Source: Hymenolepis diminuta
Taxonomy: Eukaryota; Platyhelminthes; Cestoda; Cyclophyllidea; Hymenolepididae
Length of the DNA stretch: 64,000 bases
Direction: 5' to 3'
Assembly (NCBI GenBank): GCA_900708905.1
Contig: CAADRB010000005.1
Location: forward strand, 3,510,791 to 3,574,790
The notes under the pieces were generated by a model. That model worked only from the letters and a program-made list of their open reading frames with translations, ran no database searches and was not told the origin of the DNA. The position numbers and the translations under genes were made by a program. Shown in pieces: positions 22,494 to 37,400 of the stretch (position 1 is its first letter; each line of letters opens with the position of its first letter).

Positions 22494-25400
22494 CTGATGA
22501 CCGACTTTATTCTCCGCCTTAAATCGATCACCTTAATTTAATAAATTATTTTATCATTCTCTTATCCAATTTCCCTCGCTTTCAAAATTCATATACCTTT
22601 TCCATTCTGTGGGTTTTAATATAATATTGAATCTTCAAAACCACCATTGAGATAATATTTATACAATGCAAGGGCATCTTCTTATAAGTGTATTTAACTT
22701 TGCTACTAATTAAAAAGTTCTGTGATTTAAGTAAATATTTTTCTTGATGTTTGATAAGCTTTAGTTTGATTGATGAAAAAGAAGAACTTCCTCAATCGGG
22801 AAATTTTACAGAGGATCATCATTTGTTGATAGGATATTGGGATAAGCCTTCAAACGATTTAATTTCGTATTTATAGAGCATAATTTAAGTGAAAACTAGT
22901 CGTTTGCACCTTAAGGAAAACAACGCGAATAGTGAAAGTATCCTATTGATAATCCTACATAATTCTGTGAAAATTAATGATAACTTCATCTATCAAGGTC
23001 AAATTAAAATTCGGAATGATTAATACGACTTCATAATCATTCTCATTAAGAAATGATATCAATGAATCGGGTCGTTGATATTGACAATAAAGTTTTATTT
23101 ACCATCCAAAGTGCTCTGAAATCATGAGTATTAAGGAGGGCCTAAAAGTAACACCTTTTGCCGACATTTACGAAATCAATTTCCATGTAAAACTAAGAAT
23201 TCTATCGACATGGGCTAACAAATAAAAAATAAAAAAAACATTCGATTAAAAATCACCAATTTGCTCAATAAGAATTCGAAAGTCTAGGCAGGTGATAAAT
23301 CCAGACCGCTGTGGATCGAAACTAGCAAACATGCGCGACCAACATCGAAGGAGATTCCAAATCCCTTGGAACTGAGATTCTACTAACTTGCCAGTAAAGT
23401 GGTCACCGCACATGGATATCAATGCCCGGCAGGCGTCCGTCGTTACCTAAAACGAAAAGAATATGTTAAAACATCAGTGTCATGAGGCGGTGAATTTGTC
23501 CAACTACATATTGTTGGATGAATCCCTTTTCTGAAATATTTTATCTTACAACTTTCCTAATTATCACCAAATTAGACTATCTTGTCCTCATAAGTTACCC
23601 CTGTGGACCGTTAACCATTCCTGTGACCCAAGCATTCCATAAACAAACATCGTGTGTCCTCAGCCGGCCTATGTCTCATCGACCTGGAAAAGGTAAACAT
23701 ACCTCAGACGATAGTAGCAGACACCGTTTAAGCAACCAGTCCTGTCTGCACTGACCCTTCCTTTTCCTACACTCATTCCGGCCAATTAAGCACGCATGCA
23801 ACCATATCCTTATGCGTGTCCNCACCCAAAGTGTTGATTATAAATAACCTCCACACACACACACAGGACACAGGGTGGACCCCAACTGGACACAGCTCGC
23901 CAGGCGCATCTCTCGTTGTTACATCCTCCAATTCCCTGTTTTCCCTTGAGACTCTGTACTGAGCTTTATTCAATACAACCTGGTCTACACAANNNNNNNN
24001 NNNNNNNNNNNNNNNNNNNNNNNNNNNNNNNNNNNNNNNNNNTTATTCAATACAACCTGGTCTACACAATCCTTGGTGTCCTTTTTCTTCAACTGCCGTT
24101 ACCACTTAGCCGCTACAATTGGTGACTCTGTTCGCTACAATATTCTTATCGTATTAAACAATTACACAACGGTAATACTCATGAAATTGTAAGTTTTCAA
24201 TTAAAGTGACTGAAGAGGCTTAACATTTTTTTCTCAGAGTCCACTAATTAATTAATCAAATGAAATAATCAAGAGGTCAAATTTTATCACTAATTAGAAA
24301 GCCCAACTTTTTAAAATTAGCTACCTTAAAAAGTAGTGAAAATAATTGATAAGAAAATAAAAATTTCAACTATTTAGACATTTTGGATAAAATTACAAAT
24401 ATTTTTCTATCTAAAATTGATGCTTTGCATTTAAATGACAGCTCTAATATGGCATAGCTTTGAGGACTCTTGATGGATGAAATTTACTGCTTAAACTGTA
24501 CAACTTTAATGAAAAATTAATAATAAATAATACTTTTAATAGCATTAAAACTTTTTTGAACTGCATTTATTGATACTAATTACACTTGCTCATTTCTGCC
24601 GATGTAGTCGTCACTTACAAGAGCTCAATGAACTTAACTATAAATCACTAAGAATTATTTCCTTCGGCAAATTAATATTATGTCTTATGCTTTTCTTCCA
24701 GATATTAATGAAATAACGATTAACCTCTGAATTGTTTAACTGAATCAACGTGTATTACGTAATGCTGCACACAGTTCAAATTGAACTAGGATACAGATTC
24801 TTCACCGTATCTGCGGGAGCCTGTACTTTCCTTCTTCCTACCTGAGATATCGATTATTAGATCGAAAAAATCCGATTATTCCGTATGATGTTGCCAGTAT
24901 TCTAAGTTACGTTTCACAAAAGACGTTGAGTGTATTGTTGTAAATTGTAAATTCAAAATCTAAAATATTGATCTTGAAATATTTCCCAGTTTTTTAATTA
25001 AAATTAAAATTGAAAAAAATTGATGGCTTTTGTCAAACTTTAATTCGCTAATTGGACTTTTTAGTTTTGGTATTTTTATAGCCTGATCCCTTTAAATGCG
25101 CCTATTAAGCATTAAAATTACGTTGGTAACACAAAAAGGATCAAGAATTGGAGCCTGAAAGATGCTCTAATCATTACACCTGAAATATCTTTGTTTTATT
25201 TTGCGTAATTTAGATAAATTTGGCTTTAAATGTTACATATTTTCAGTCTTTAATAATTATTTTATTAAGTCATAAATAATAAATTTAAAATGGAATTTTC
25301 TAAAGAGAATAACGATTTGCTCTGGCGTTAAATTATTTTTTCGATTATCTATAATCAATGGTTCATTATAATTAAATACCAGTTGAATGAGTCGTTTTTA

Positions 25401-28400
25401 ATAAAATGCTAAATTAATCAAATGAATAAAAATCAATAAAATTATATAAATAGTTTTTGTTCTAGATGTTGTCAGCTATGCTGTTTAAGAAATTATGTCT
25501 CCATCACAATTATAATACCCAAGCCAATTTAGGAAAGCTTGGGTAGGGAGTGGCGTCAAGAAACCTCCTTGGTGAGAGGCTCAAATTCTGCCACGTCTCC
25601 ATAAATTTGTGTGCTTATAAAATGTGATAATAAAGCAAATAGAGACTTAAAAACATTCAAGTCAGATATATTTACATTAAAATACTGAAATTTTCAGATT
25701 TTAATTCACTAATTCTCCAATGAATTTGATATTAACTACATAAAATCTGCCTTCGAATTGGGATGGTTTAGAAAAACTTTATTATTGAAAACTAAATGCG
25801 CTTCGGTCATATGAAACAAAGACTTTGCTCTACTACGCTGAAACATCATCATCTGTCAATTCTTCACTGTAGGAAGAAACAGTTAAATCAGAGTGGTCTG
25901 ATCAATCAACAAATTTATTTAATTGACGCATTAGCTCTGAACATCAAAATGTTGCTCCTATTGGCAAGATGGAAAATACAATCCCGACAATCCAAATAAG
26001 ATACTCTGTCTTCATTATTCATTATGCTCGATCCCCTTCAGTTTAATCATTTATTGTAGCATATTATGATATTTACCTGTTTCATGCCTAAAATTTGTGG
26101 GAGGTCTCCACTGCACCATGCCAAATACCAATATTTAATTCAAATGACAGTAGAAAAATAAAAAACGAACCATAGTATACGGCAAACGATGGTCCTCATT
26201 GAGCAATGTATTGAAAATTGAATCCAATTGAAAGGCATCGGCAGCCATGGAATCTCCCCCAGCTTCATAGAAGAGACGCCGGATTCGGGGTATGATCACT
26301 TCAAATTGAGGATCGGGATCAGAGAGCGCTTGTGGCATTATACTCCCTACATCTATCCCTCCCACTGCACATCTTAAAACAAAATAAAAAATACGTAGGT
26401 TTTCACTTTGGTTATGAATGAAAGAATTTAGAGGAGAAAAGTCGTTAATATCTCTTTATAACTTTTCACAGGTCCACAAAATCGTTGGATCACCAAGTCA
26501 TTTTAATAGTGGATATGTAAAAAAATCCTCAGCGTGGTTTACGAAATCAATTCTTTCTTATTTATATCATTTTATTAAATTATGACTACGATTTCATAAC
26601 TTTCGAATGAAATAAAAATCTATTAGATATGATAAGCGAAATCATTAACAACCTCAAAATACACGTCATTATAACCGTGATAAGTAAGTTTTCAACAGTA
26701 TGGTAGATATAATTTAAAGTTCATTATTGTTCCATCTTCCATTAATCAGCTTCAATTTTAAAATATTTACCAAAATAATAACTTTCAAGTTCGTTCGGGG
26801 GTGGACAGGGAGCATCACGGAGTTTCTTTCGTGCGAATTTTGCCAAATTCCGTCGCTTTAATCCTTTATTATCCGGACTTAATGAGTGCGGTGGACCATT
26901 ACGTTCACTGGGTTTGCATCGATGGGCATTGAATCTGGGATCTCTGACCACTCAGACAAGCACTGGAACTCAAGTGCCCATATTTTCATTTCCTTTTTGG
27001 ACGTGGGATAAGCTGAGCATTCAGCAAATTTCATAATATTGGCTACATATGTCTGTCCTCATTTCCAAGTGAATGTAAAATGAATTCATGGGTTCTTCGT
27101 CCATAAAGTACGACAAAAAGTTTAATTTTCATCGAAAAGGCCTTCGAATTTAGCTTTAGCACATCCATTATTTTTAAAGTGAATTTACTCTTAACTGAGT
27201 GATGTAAAGAGACATTTATTTATTTAATAAAATGAAACAAAACGGTCTTCTTAAAATTACAAAAAATAATTTCAAATTTAGAAATCGTCGATCTTCATCC
27301 GATCCGACATTTATTTTTGATTCAACTAATTTTTTTCCTAAAAAGTAGCCAAATTTAAATTGTTTTTGTTTTATTTTATAAAGGGTGTCACTAATTACTA
27401 GACAGTGGAATGCTATAATAATCTCAACTTCGTTCACTTTTATGACAGACAATGAGGCCTGGTTTCATTCATCTAGATACACTTATTTTTATGATACACG
27501 TGAAATATGGGAAAATATTTCTTCAAGGAACACGAAAAGTAAATTTAAAGGACATTTGTACACAATCTTCCAGTATTTATGGTTCAAATGTTTAAAATTA
27601 CTCTTTTTCACCAACTACTCCTCTCAATTTGCCAAGGTACATTTTTCGTTTTGGCATGCACTTACCCACTTTACAAAAAATCCAAAGAGTATTAATGCTA
27701 AGCTATTAAACGAGTTCACCAGATAATCCCAGAATCTCACGAGCTCCCAACTTTATTTTTAAACTCCCCACGTAATCCCTTTAATTTAGACAGGATTAGC
27801 GTCGAAGTTATGGCACTGAATTAAAGCCCGGTTAAGATTGTTTAAATGTAATGTTCCGTTGTTTAATAACAGAAAAAATAACTTCCTCCTCCTAAATTTA
27901 AAAAAATTAATGAATTTTACTCAAATTGAGTAAAAATGCATGGATACCCGATAAATGCTAGAATATCGTACAGAATATTATCTCAGCGATTAAAAATTTG
28001 AACTTGAGAAAATTCCTTGACAATAAAATTAATATTAATTTTACATTTTCTCCCTATTATTACTAGAAATACCATTTATCTCTTAAATTGTCTATGCGAA
28101 CTAATATAAATTACGTTATACTCTTCTTAGTTCGAGATGAACTGTAATTAGTTTCCGCTATAGCAACAGGAAATTGTATTTTTCTTTCTTCATGGCCGGT
28201 ATATCAGCCTTTAATAACAAATTTCAAATAACTTAACAAGGTGTATTTTTTTAATATTTGTTTATAATTTACATGGTAAGTTTAATATTAAATATGGAAC
28301 ATCAAATTCGAGGATATCTGCCGACAAGCTGTTCTAACTTTTCTTAGCGATATGAGCTTATATCCTGTCTGTATGGTCAATTTGTTGAAAGCTAAAGGAA

Positions 28401-31400
28401 AATATTTCAAAAAGTAAGTGGGCAAGAATTGTTCAAGGAAAAATGATCTCTTTTTAAGTTCTTGATCAAATATCTCAAAGTGCTTATGCCACTTTATTTT
28501 ATGGACAATAAGTGTCCTAAAGGGGGCCGTCTTCTCCGTCAGAATTTTTCTTGTAGATTAACAGTTATGTGAGTGAAAATCTGACCAACTCTATTTGGGG
28601 ACTACGTACAAAAGCCCTAGAAGACTCGATTTTTTACTACGTCAGCTATACCTGATTTGATAGACAAACAAGACTTGGAGAAACCAATTATTACTCAAGT
28701 CGCCCCATTTCAAGGAGAGTTTATCATATGATCCAGAACTGAGAGTCTGGATACTACATTTACCAAATCCACAATCCAAGTTCGTAGACATCAGACCGAC
28801 TATTCAGACAAATGAATTAGGGAATGAAGTGTGTTGCTTAACGGAATAAAACAAATGCAGTATTACTGCCAAGGAAATTTTTGGTGCTATTAATATGTCT
28901 CATAGGATAGTGTTGGCATATAGAATAGACAAAGACATTTGCTGATCAAGAATTAGTGTATGTGCATAAATATACCTTGACATTTCAATATATCAGTAAA
29001 TTAATTAAGGGGTTTTTCGACAGGAATCGTTTCTCTCATCTTTCCTGTCGAAAGCCAATAATCAAACAATAGAACAAGATTAAAGTACAAATGAATATTT
29101 TTAAGTTAACAGAAAAAAGCAAACCACAAAGTCAACTTTTTAGTGTAAATTGATGGTCTGGAGGTCTGGGGTAAGATTTTCTCGAATTTTGGGTTGAAGG
29201 ACACGTCCTTGGTGGATAAATTTATACTCACGTCACTAAAATGCCACGAGAGGGTAATAAATTTTCCTTCATTATAAAACTAGCTCTAGAGGAAAGAGAA
29301 AATCGAATTAATAATAATTTTTATTATATGAATTTATCGTATTAGGGCAGTCATTAAATCGGCCTGGAATAAAACATCATTGTGTGATAGGGGTCATGAG
29401 AGATGCAGATCAAACCATACAACAGTGTTGAAGATAAAGTGATTGAAGTATGTACAACTTGAAGTCAAAATGGATCCGATCCGAGAAATAAGAAAACCTG
29501 TTTGTAATTTTTATTAGAATTTGTCTCTTAATTGCTACCTCAAATTTATTTTCAGCGTTCTGGTGTCCATAAAAAGTAATGAGAGGGGCAAGCAAAGTTA
29601 AGTCTGGAATTAATACAAATGATTGTAAGAAAATTTCGATGAAATAATGTCTTATAGCGCTTTGCTATTTAGTGGACAACAATGGTACAGTAGTCAATAT
29701 GTATGTCTGTCAAGATGAGTGGAAACGGGGTTGGCTACCCGTACTAATTAATTCTGGTAAACAAGAAATGTGGCATTCTGTGAGTTTCTAAATAGAGTGA
29801 TTCCCGGATCCAGTTCATCTTCCCAAGGACAGTGTTATTTGTCAATATTTGTGTTTGGCTAGTCTTAAACGAAGCACTAGAGCAATTTTAATTGATATGG
29901 CAGAAATTTATTTTAAATTTTAAGAGTGGTCCTGACCTCGTCTCATTATTTATATAATCTGTAGTTTGAAATCTCATTGGGTTTAAATTACAGTGGACAA
30001 GTGAGTTGGATTTCGTATGATCAAAAGATGCCGTCTCTGATTACACTTAACTACGTCATTCGAGTTGAGAAAACATTTTGAGTTGCCCTCAAAATTGCGT
30101 AAACATTCAAACGCCAACGAATTTAAAAAATAACATATTTTAAGTAATTCTCTTTTTTAAAGTATTCCCTTTCAGTACATTATTAACCGTCCAACCTCCA
30201 ATTATCGGATAAATTTTAAAATTAATATTTTTCATTATTAAATCAGATTATGGCATAATTTAATTTGAGATATAATAAAATTTAGTGAAAGTCATACACT
30301 GCAGTCATAGATATAATATCTTTTTAATATGAGTCCTTATTACTTTTTAAGATTAAAAACTGCTAAATGTAAATTAGCTAAGTAAAATTTAAAGTAAGAG
30401 AGAATTATAAATAGCTTTAACTATGTTATTTATGAGGTTAAAATGGCAGGCTCGTAGCTCACTCTAACGTTCGGTCAGCTTGTTCAAAGAGAACTCTAAG
30501 AAGGAATTCTCCAGGTTGATCAGCGGCATAGGTACAGGGGATAAGGAGATAGACTCCAGGGACGAGATGAAACCGTTTCACAACTTCCCGAGAATCATAG
30601 AAGAAATCGACACTTGCCACGTGGCTGTTGGTCTCGAAGAAATTTCGGGTCATTGGGGGGTTTGCTCCGGGAGGAAGCTATAAGTAAATCAAATGGAAAA
30701 TACTGATAGAAAGTCAACAAACAAAACTCGAGGCTGTAGACTATCACAGGCGGAGGACTACACACCCTGTCTAGTTTCAAGAAGGTCACTCAGCCTAACC
30801 AATACGTAAGTACCATTTGGTCCAAATACCATGACAGCAAGCTAAGACAAAACTTCCATCGGTCCAGACAACGAACTGTCAATTAAAGTCAGCAATGTTA
30901 TTTCTATAAAAGTAATGACTAACTGTAATTCTATTTATGGGCATCTGAATCTGAGACAACTGCGGCCAGGTAAGATCTTGTGTGAACTTATATCATAGTG
31001 TAGAAGTAATTTTAAAACTGTAAACTTTTGTTCCTCTTGGTTTACGCAGGCTAAGGGCATCAAATACTAAGGTTCTTGGAAGTAAAACATTAAATGCATC
31101 TTTAAAACAGATATAAATGCAACTTTGTTAAATTAGTGTTATCTTTGTTATTATCATGCAGCGAAAAGCATGAGACTCCACAGAATTAATGAGGAAAAGT
31201 CACTTCAAATTTCCCGTCGAATTCATTCGAATTTTTCCCATCATTCTGTCAGAAAAAGACTTCTATATTCAAGCTTTCGAGATGAGGAATTTAAAGCATG
31301 AGACCCACTAATACACGCCCAGTGATGTGGATAGCGAACCACACTATTTTATTCTGGCCCATATGAAGAGTAGTAGAATGGGAGTTTCCCATAATGCCTT

Positions 31401-34400
31401 CCATCTCTCCAACTGTCGTTAACACTGAATCGTAAAATTACTGTGGAAGTGGGGAATTTTTTAGAGAATTTCATGGCAGGAAAGTCACTAAAACTGAATT
31501 AAATCACAAAAAGAATTATTAATTACAATACCGATCTAAGAGGTGAATACAAATCCTTAATGAAAAATTTTTGGAAATGATGAATTGAAATTAATCAGTT
31601 TGGAGTATATTCGTTACCCCATTTCAGTATCTAAATCACGTTGGAAAACTTAACTCCAAGTCTCATCTGTCTGTCCCTGTTGCAATAAAGTACTTATAGT
31701 AAACCGGGGTACCACGACCAACCGCACAATTAGAGGAACCGGTCAGAAAGAATTTAATATCGTTGAAGCTATCTGATGCATCAATCTGAAAGTCAATGTA
31801 TGATATATAAACATTAAGACTTCGCATATTTTTGTATTTATATGGACAAATCAAGACTTTCAGGATTCAGATAAAGTATTACTTACCGATTTTATCTTCC
31901 CCACTTCAAACCTCATTGAACTCGTTTGGAGATTTCCCATTTCGATACTTTCCCTTGATTAAAACTTGTGAAGTTTTTCTGCACCGCCATGGGCAATAAC
32001 AAAAAACGCCGTCTTGTAGTAGCATTTTTGTCAACTATTTTCCGAATTTGACTGTCATTTTTTCATGGGTTCTATCTACTGCATATTGATCACAACTTTT
32101 TAATCAGTTAAATTCCGTATGGGATAGATACTGCAAAAATATACTCCTGAGTCTTTGTCTTTTTCCTACATTTCGTCATTCTTCATCAGCGACTTCTAAG
32201 ATATTGCATCTTCACGGCAATTAATCGATTTGCACAAGGTCAAACTTTGGACTTCGAGTTTAAACTATTTTCAGTTTTCTTCCATTTAACAATGGCAACT
32301 GACCGAGAAGCGGGCAAACGGCCACTAAATAACGCATTTTTTCCAGAACATTACTAAATCAAACGTTTAATGATGGAGCATTAAACATTATGTTTTTCTC
32401 TTGCATACTTCTTTAAATAGTGTTAGAACTCCTCCTACCTTAAAACCGTGGCCACGGACCTTCATTTTGTTGATAAATAATTAATTATTTCACGTTAAAA
32501 TTTATTGCGTGTCTTGTCTAGGGTTGCCTTTCATTTTAAACGATTTATTTAACCTTGGACTTGAATAGGAGAATTGATAAATTATAAATGTTAATTTATT
32601 ATTAATGAACTTTCGGTTATACTACTTTCTGCTCCTGACCATTAGAAAAGACACATTTCTTGGGGCAGCAAAAGAAACTGCTCAATTTAATTAAATGCCC
32701 GATAAACTCATTAAAACATTCTCATTCAGAATCTATGGATCGAATCATGCTACTGTGCACTTTTAAATATTAGGGTATGATTTAGTGAACTATGCACAAT
32801 TAGCAATACGTGAAAACGTGAAGAATACAGAATTCAGATGGAGTATCATATTAACCGTTTCTATTCGACCCCTTTCGCCATCATTTAATCAATTATTGGG
32901 CTATTTACTGCTTTTGTACATTGGACACTTTACTTTACTGCTCATGACGATTAGTTAATCTAATTTATTAAAGACCAAGCACATTATGTATAAATTACCT
33001 GAGATCTTACTAAACCATTTTACTTCCGTGTATCAATACCACTTCAGTAAATATGCCAATGTATGAGTCAGGATCAATACATTTTTCTCACTCAACTAAT
33101 GAGCCGAGGTAAGTGATCACTAACAAACTTAACAATCCAGCACCTAAAGAACCTTTAAGAACTGAAGGAAATTGATTAAAGAAAGCTCGAACTTTTCAAA
33201 ATTATTTTTTTTGAGCAAGTTTCAAAATAATCGAATGGTGTCTTCATTTAATATTTTCAAAAAACCGAAAGTCAATGGTCACTTATTGCAAAGTGAGAAA
33301 ATTTATAGCGTTTGAAACTGTCACATCGGTTAACATATCTTTTGTCAGAACTTCATACTGAATTCCTCTTTTGTGTTGGATACGGAATGAATGCAACTAT
33401 CCTGATCTTAGTATTTGTTTGGTTCCAATTGTGAGGTCTTCTGGGTCATTGTGAACTTAACTGGGTCCACACTTAATTTAATTAATGTTGTCTTCTATTT
33501 TCCATCCATTTAATTCTTAGCTTCACTCCATTTTGTTCATAACTCACCTCTCTTTTCTTAAGTTGCTTATTGAATTATCTGTCCTTCACCTATCTAGGCT
33601 CTTTTAAGGTTTACTGGTTATAAATCTGATACTTCCTCTTCCTACTCTCTTGTAATATAATTATTCGGTCACGTTCTATATGTCTTTCCTTCCTGGTAAG
33701 TCGGAAGTACAATAGCTAAGCAAATTTTGTCCGATCAAGGTAAGTGATTTCTTAACCGCAACAAACGTTTTTACAGGAAAATTTTTAAAATAATTATACA
33801 GATAATAATATTTGATTCGGCATTTCGTGATACATGTAAACTATGAACCGGACTTATGTTCTTTTCAAACATATCTCATAATTTCATCGACACCTAATAC
33901 CTTACAAATACCTAATACGCTGTCATGAATTTCTGTTTCTTCGCAAATTTCCCTTGCTGATGCTCAATAAAGAGCGTTAAGAAAAACAAAAACTCCGCGC
34001 GCTTATTGTAAACATGACTGAAGATATCAAGCAGAGGATAACAAAGTAGGCATCCATGAAATAATCGCTTATACTTCTTACTGGAGGAATCCATACGATA
34101 CAAAAGAGTTTGAGTCACCTATATTTTCTGAAAACAATTTTCAGTACCTGTCGCTTTCAATCTAATAAGAGCTAATAATGTATGAATCCCATTTTAATCT
34201 TCTAGAAGTAAAATGCCACCTTTAAAATATGAAATTAAAGCATATAACTCACTCTGTACAATACGAAACCAATTGATAGAAGCCGTGGCGCTCGATGCCT
34301 AAGTGGTCTGGAATCTGCTTGGAGAAGTGCAACCACAACAGTAGCTAGACCTTCAGGCTCTCCAATATCTGGAGTTGGAATCCGGACAACATACTGCGGG

Positions 34401-37400
34401 TTTGCCCAGTGACTAGCTCGGACAAATGGCCGTCCACCGGCTGTCACTCCTCGCACCCATCGCCCGTAAAAGCTCGGTAACGCTCGGGCGATTTTGCTGT
34501 CTGATCCTCCTGAGGTGTGATTTGCCAGAGGGAGGGCTTTGGAGCCACTGATAGTAAGCTCCTTATTTGGGGGCTCAAGTACGTGGCAGATATCGAGGTA
34601 GTCGAAGTTTGCAAGAAAGTCCTCCATGGACATCCTGAAAAGGGTTATTTTTATTGTTTACTTTCTTGTCGGCTCTGACCCAAATGCCGTATGATGACTC
34701 TTTACTAGCTACTATTATTACTAATAATGGAAACAAGACAACTTACACCACTAAAACGGATTGACCTGTGTGTTTCAACCTAAATTCCGTATACTTTAAG
34801 CTGAACTTTTTCTCACTCTCTGCGACTCAAACTTCTCTCTCTCCATCTCTCTCTTAATTATTATTCTGTCTCCTTGGCATTCTTTTTATTATTGTTCACT
34901 CTATATCGGTCGGTAGCCAAATTTTGATCTTTTAATTTCGGGAAAGACGGCAACTACAGGAAGAACCTTTAGTCTTTTAGTTTGGTATACGTTGCACACT
35001 CTGCCAGTAATGTTAAAAGAAATTAGCTGAAACCGATCACGGCCAAATTTGTGCCTTCCCAATCTCCACCTCTCTCCCCCTCTCTAATTATTGACCAATG
35101 TACTCTCTCTCGTATCTATGTCCGGATGTTGGTTTTTTTCTACTTTTCGCATACCTAAATATGCCTGCGATCTAAGCAGTCTTGTAGAGACAAAAGTTTA
35201 GACGCAAATTCGATCTCATTTTCTCCCACTAACTTTCCTCTTCGTTTAGGCTCATTTTGTATAGGTGATAAAACTACTAAGAGAGAGCGGTGATTACCGT
35301 ACACATCAGACTTGTCGAAGGTTACGGGATCAATGATTATCGGTGTCCACCCACTGATGTGGATGGCCAATCGCATTGACTAATTCTGATTTTAAAGGAG
35401 AATGGTGAAATGTAAGTTTCTTACAAGAACTTGTCTATCGAAATCCAGTTTTTTCAACACTTCTCCACCCTTGGGAAGTTCATTTTCTTTTATTTCCAAT
35501 CTAAAGACTTATTTTATTTGCAATGGAGAAATTTGCCGTCAAACTAAACCTTGTAATCGCAGTTTAGCTTCTTTGATCTTGAGCTGCACTAAAATATCCA
35601 CTGGACTTCACTTGAGTCACCTAGTAAAACCAAAAAGGGATTTCAGAAACATAAAGTCAAGACTGAGAATGAGGTGAAGGAAGTATTTGGTGAAATTAGT
35701 CTAAAATCCTGAACGAAAATTTTCACCTCAATTTCACTTTTTTTCACGCTATGAACCACAATCTCAGAGGGATTCGGATTTCGACAGAGAACGAAAATGA
35801 AAGCTAACTGACGTGAATGCCCACAGAAAAGAACAAAATACACAAGCATTATAGATGAGACCAAATGCATCGAACCCAAATTACCTCAAAAGTTCTACTT
35901 CTTCCATTAGAATGTCATTCAAAATTCTTATAAATAGAGACTTGCGTTTATCCATCTTTGAAGAGAAGCATATTCAATTCTTATAGATAGATAAGGAGAA
36001 AATGCCAACATATATTCTCCTGTTTGATAACGACAAAGAATCTCTAACTCCATTGACCACAGCCTCCTTCCATATCTGGCAACTTTATTAACTTTAAATC
36101 AATACATTCGCAATCAAAATAACATATCACCAAAAAAATTAAATAAATAATAAATAGTAATCGTTATGCTGAGTTCAATTTGATATAAAGTACAAATAAA
36201 TTATGAAATTGTAATGAAAATTAGAAATAATTTTACTAAATGGCATTCAAAACGGTTCGTGGTGAAATTTATACCTTGCTATTAAAAGAGAAAGCACCAT
36301 TTATATTTCATTCTGGCGATAAGACGATTGTTCTTTTGTGGGGGCACTTTGTGAAGACCCAAGACATTAGTTATCTTCAGGATAACATTTTCTCATATTA
36401 TATCCTAACCTATATATAGTATCCTATCGTATTATTTGCCCATGTTCTGCCATTTGACTCCGCTATTAACAGTATTTGCGTCTCTCAGAGATGAATCGGA
36501 CGAAATTTTAGCCCAAACGCTAAAGAGGTCGTCTGCTATAATCTACACCGTATGAATGCTGATCGTATTTTGTTATTGTAAATAATAAAAAAAATTTTTC
36601 AAGTGAACATAAAAAATCCCAAAGTAGGGAATAAATTTGATAGTGAAGGGGGAGGGGGGTGTTGAGTAGATATGAACAATTAAGTCAGATGGATTGTAGT
36701 TTAGCGTCTTGTAAGAGGTGTATTTTACAGTTTAATTTTCAGGTTCTTGCAAAGGGGATCAACAATAAGCATTAAATGAAGTCAGATCATCACAAATACA
36801 TATTTTCAAGAAGAGGAGAATTCACATTGTAGTTTAGAAATGCTTGATGTTTAATTTTTGACTAATATATTCATGAGTGTGATTATGTCCACTGTATTCA
36901 GAGCTGGTTGGCCGGTTGATATGTTTAAGTGGTTGGTCACTCCACTCGATTTATCTGCATCTTTTAACAGCCAGGAACAAATAAATGACACTTCCAGTGA
37001 TATATTTGACATTTAACAAAGCGTTACACATTTTACCTCACTCAGGCTGAGCTAGTTGATTTATTTCCGTAGTTGATTCTGCCATCCCCATTTATTTGTA
37101 CCTTCTTTCAATCAAGAGTGGTTGGATGAGACTTCTAAAGATGTTTTCAACGTAGAAGAGCTCGCTAGATTTCATTACTAGTGAATAACAGCATGTTATA
37201 TGTTAAATAACGATTAGTATTACGTAGCTGTGGAATGCGTTAAATTGAATTTAAGATAAAACCTAAGTATTAAATTTACATTTAAATAAATACTAAATTA
37301 TATAATAAATTTAATTCAAATCCCTTGAATGCGGATTATAATTATTTATTGATTAAAAAATTAACCACCTGACACGGGAAGGGGCTACAATTGTTTTAAA

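Noticed and set aside
27385..27726. 113-codon plus-strand open frame
   Set aside because: In a calpain intron, Phe/Thr/Asn-rich, no recognisable domain, overlaps another equally long minus frame.
31663..31854. Minus-strand 63-codon frame considered as a domain III exon
   Set aside because: Exons 34253 and 30677 already join in phase with no residues missing from the family alignment; this frame shows no calpain motif.
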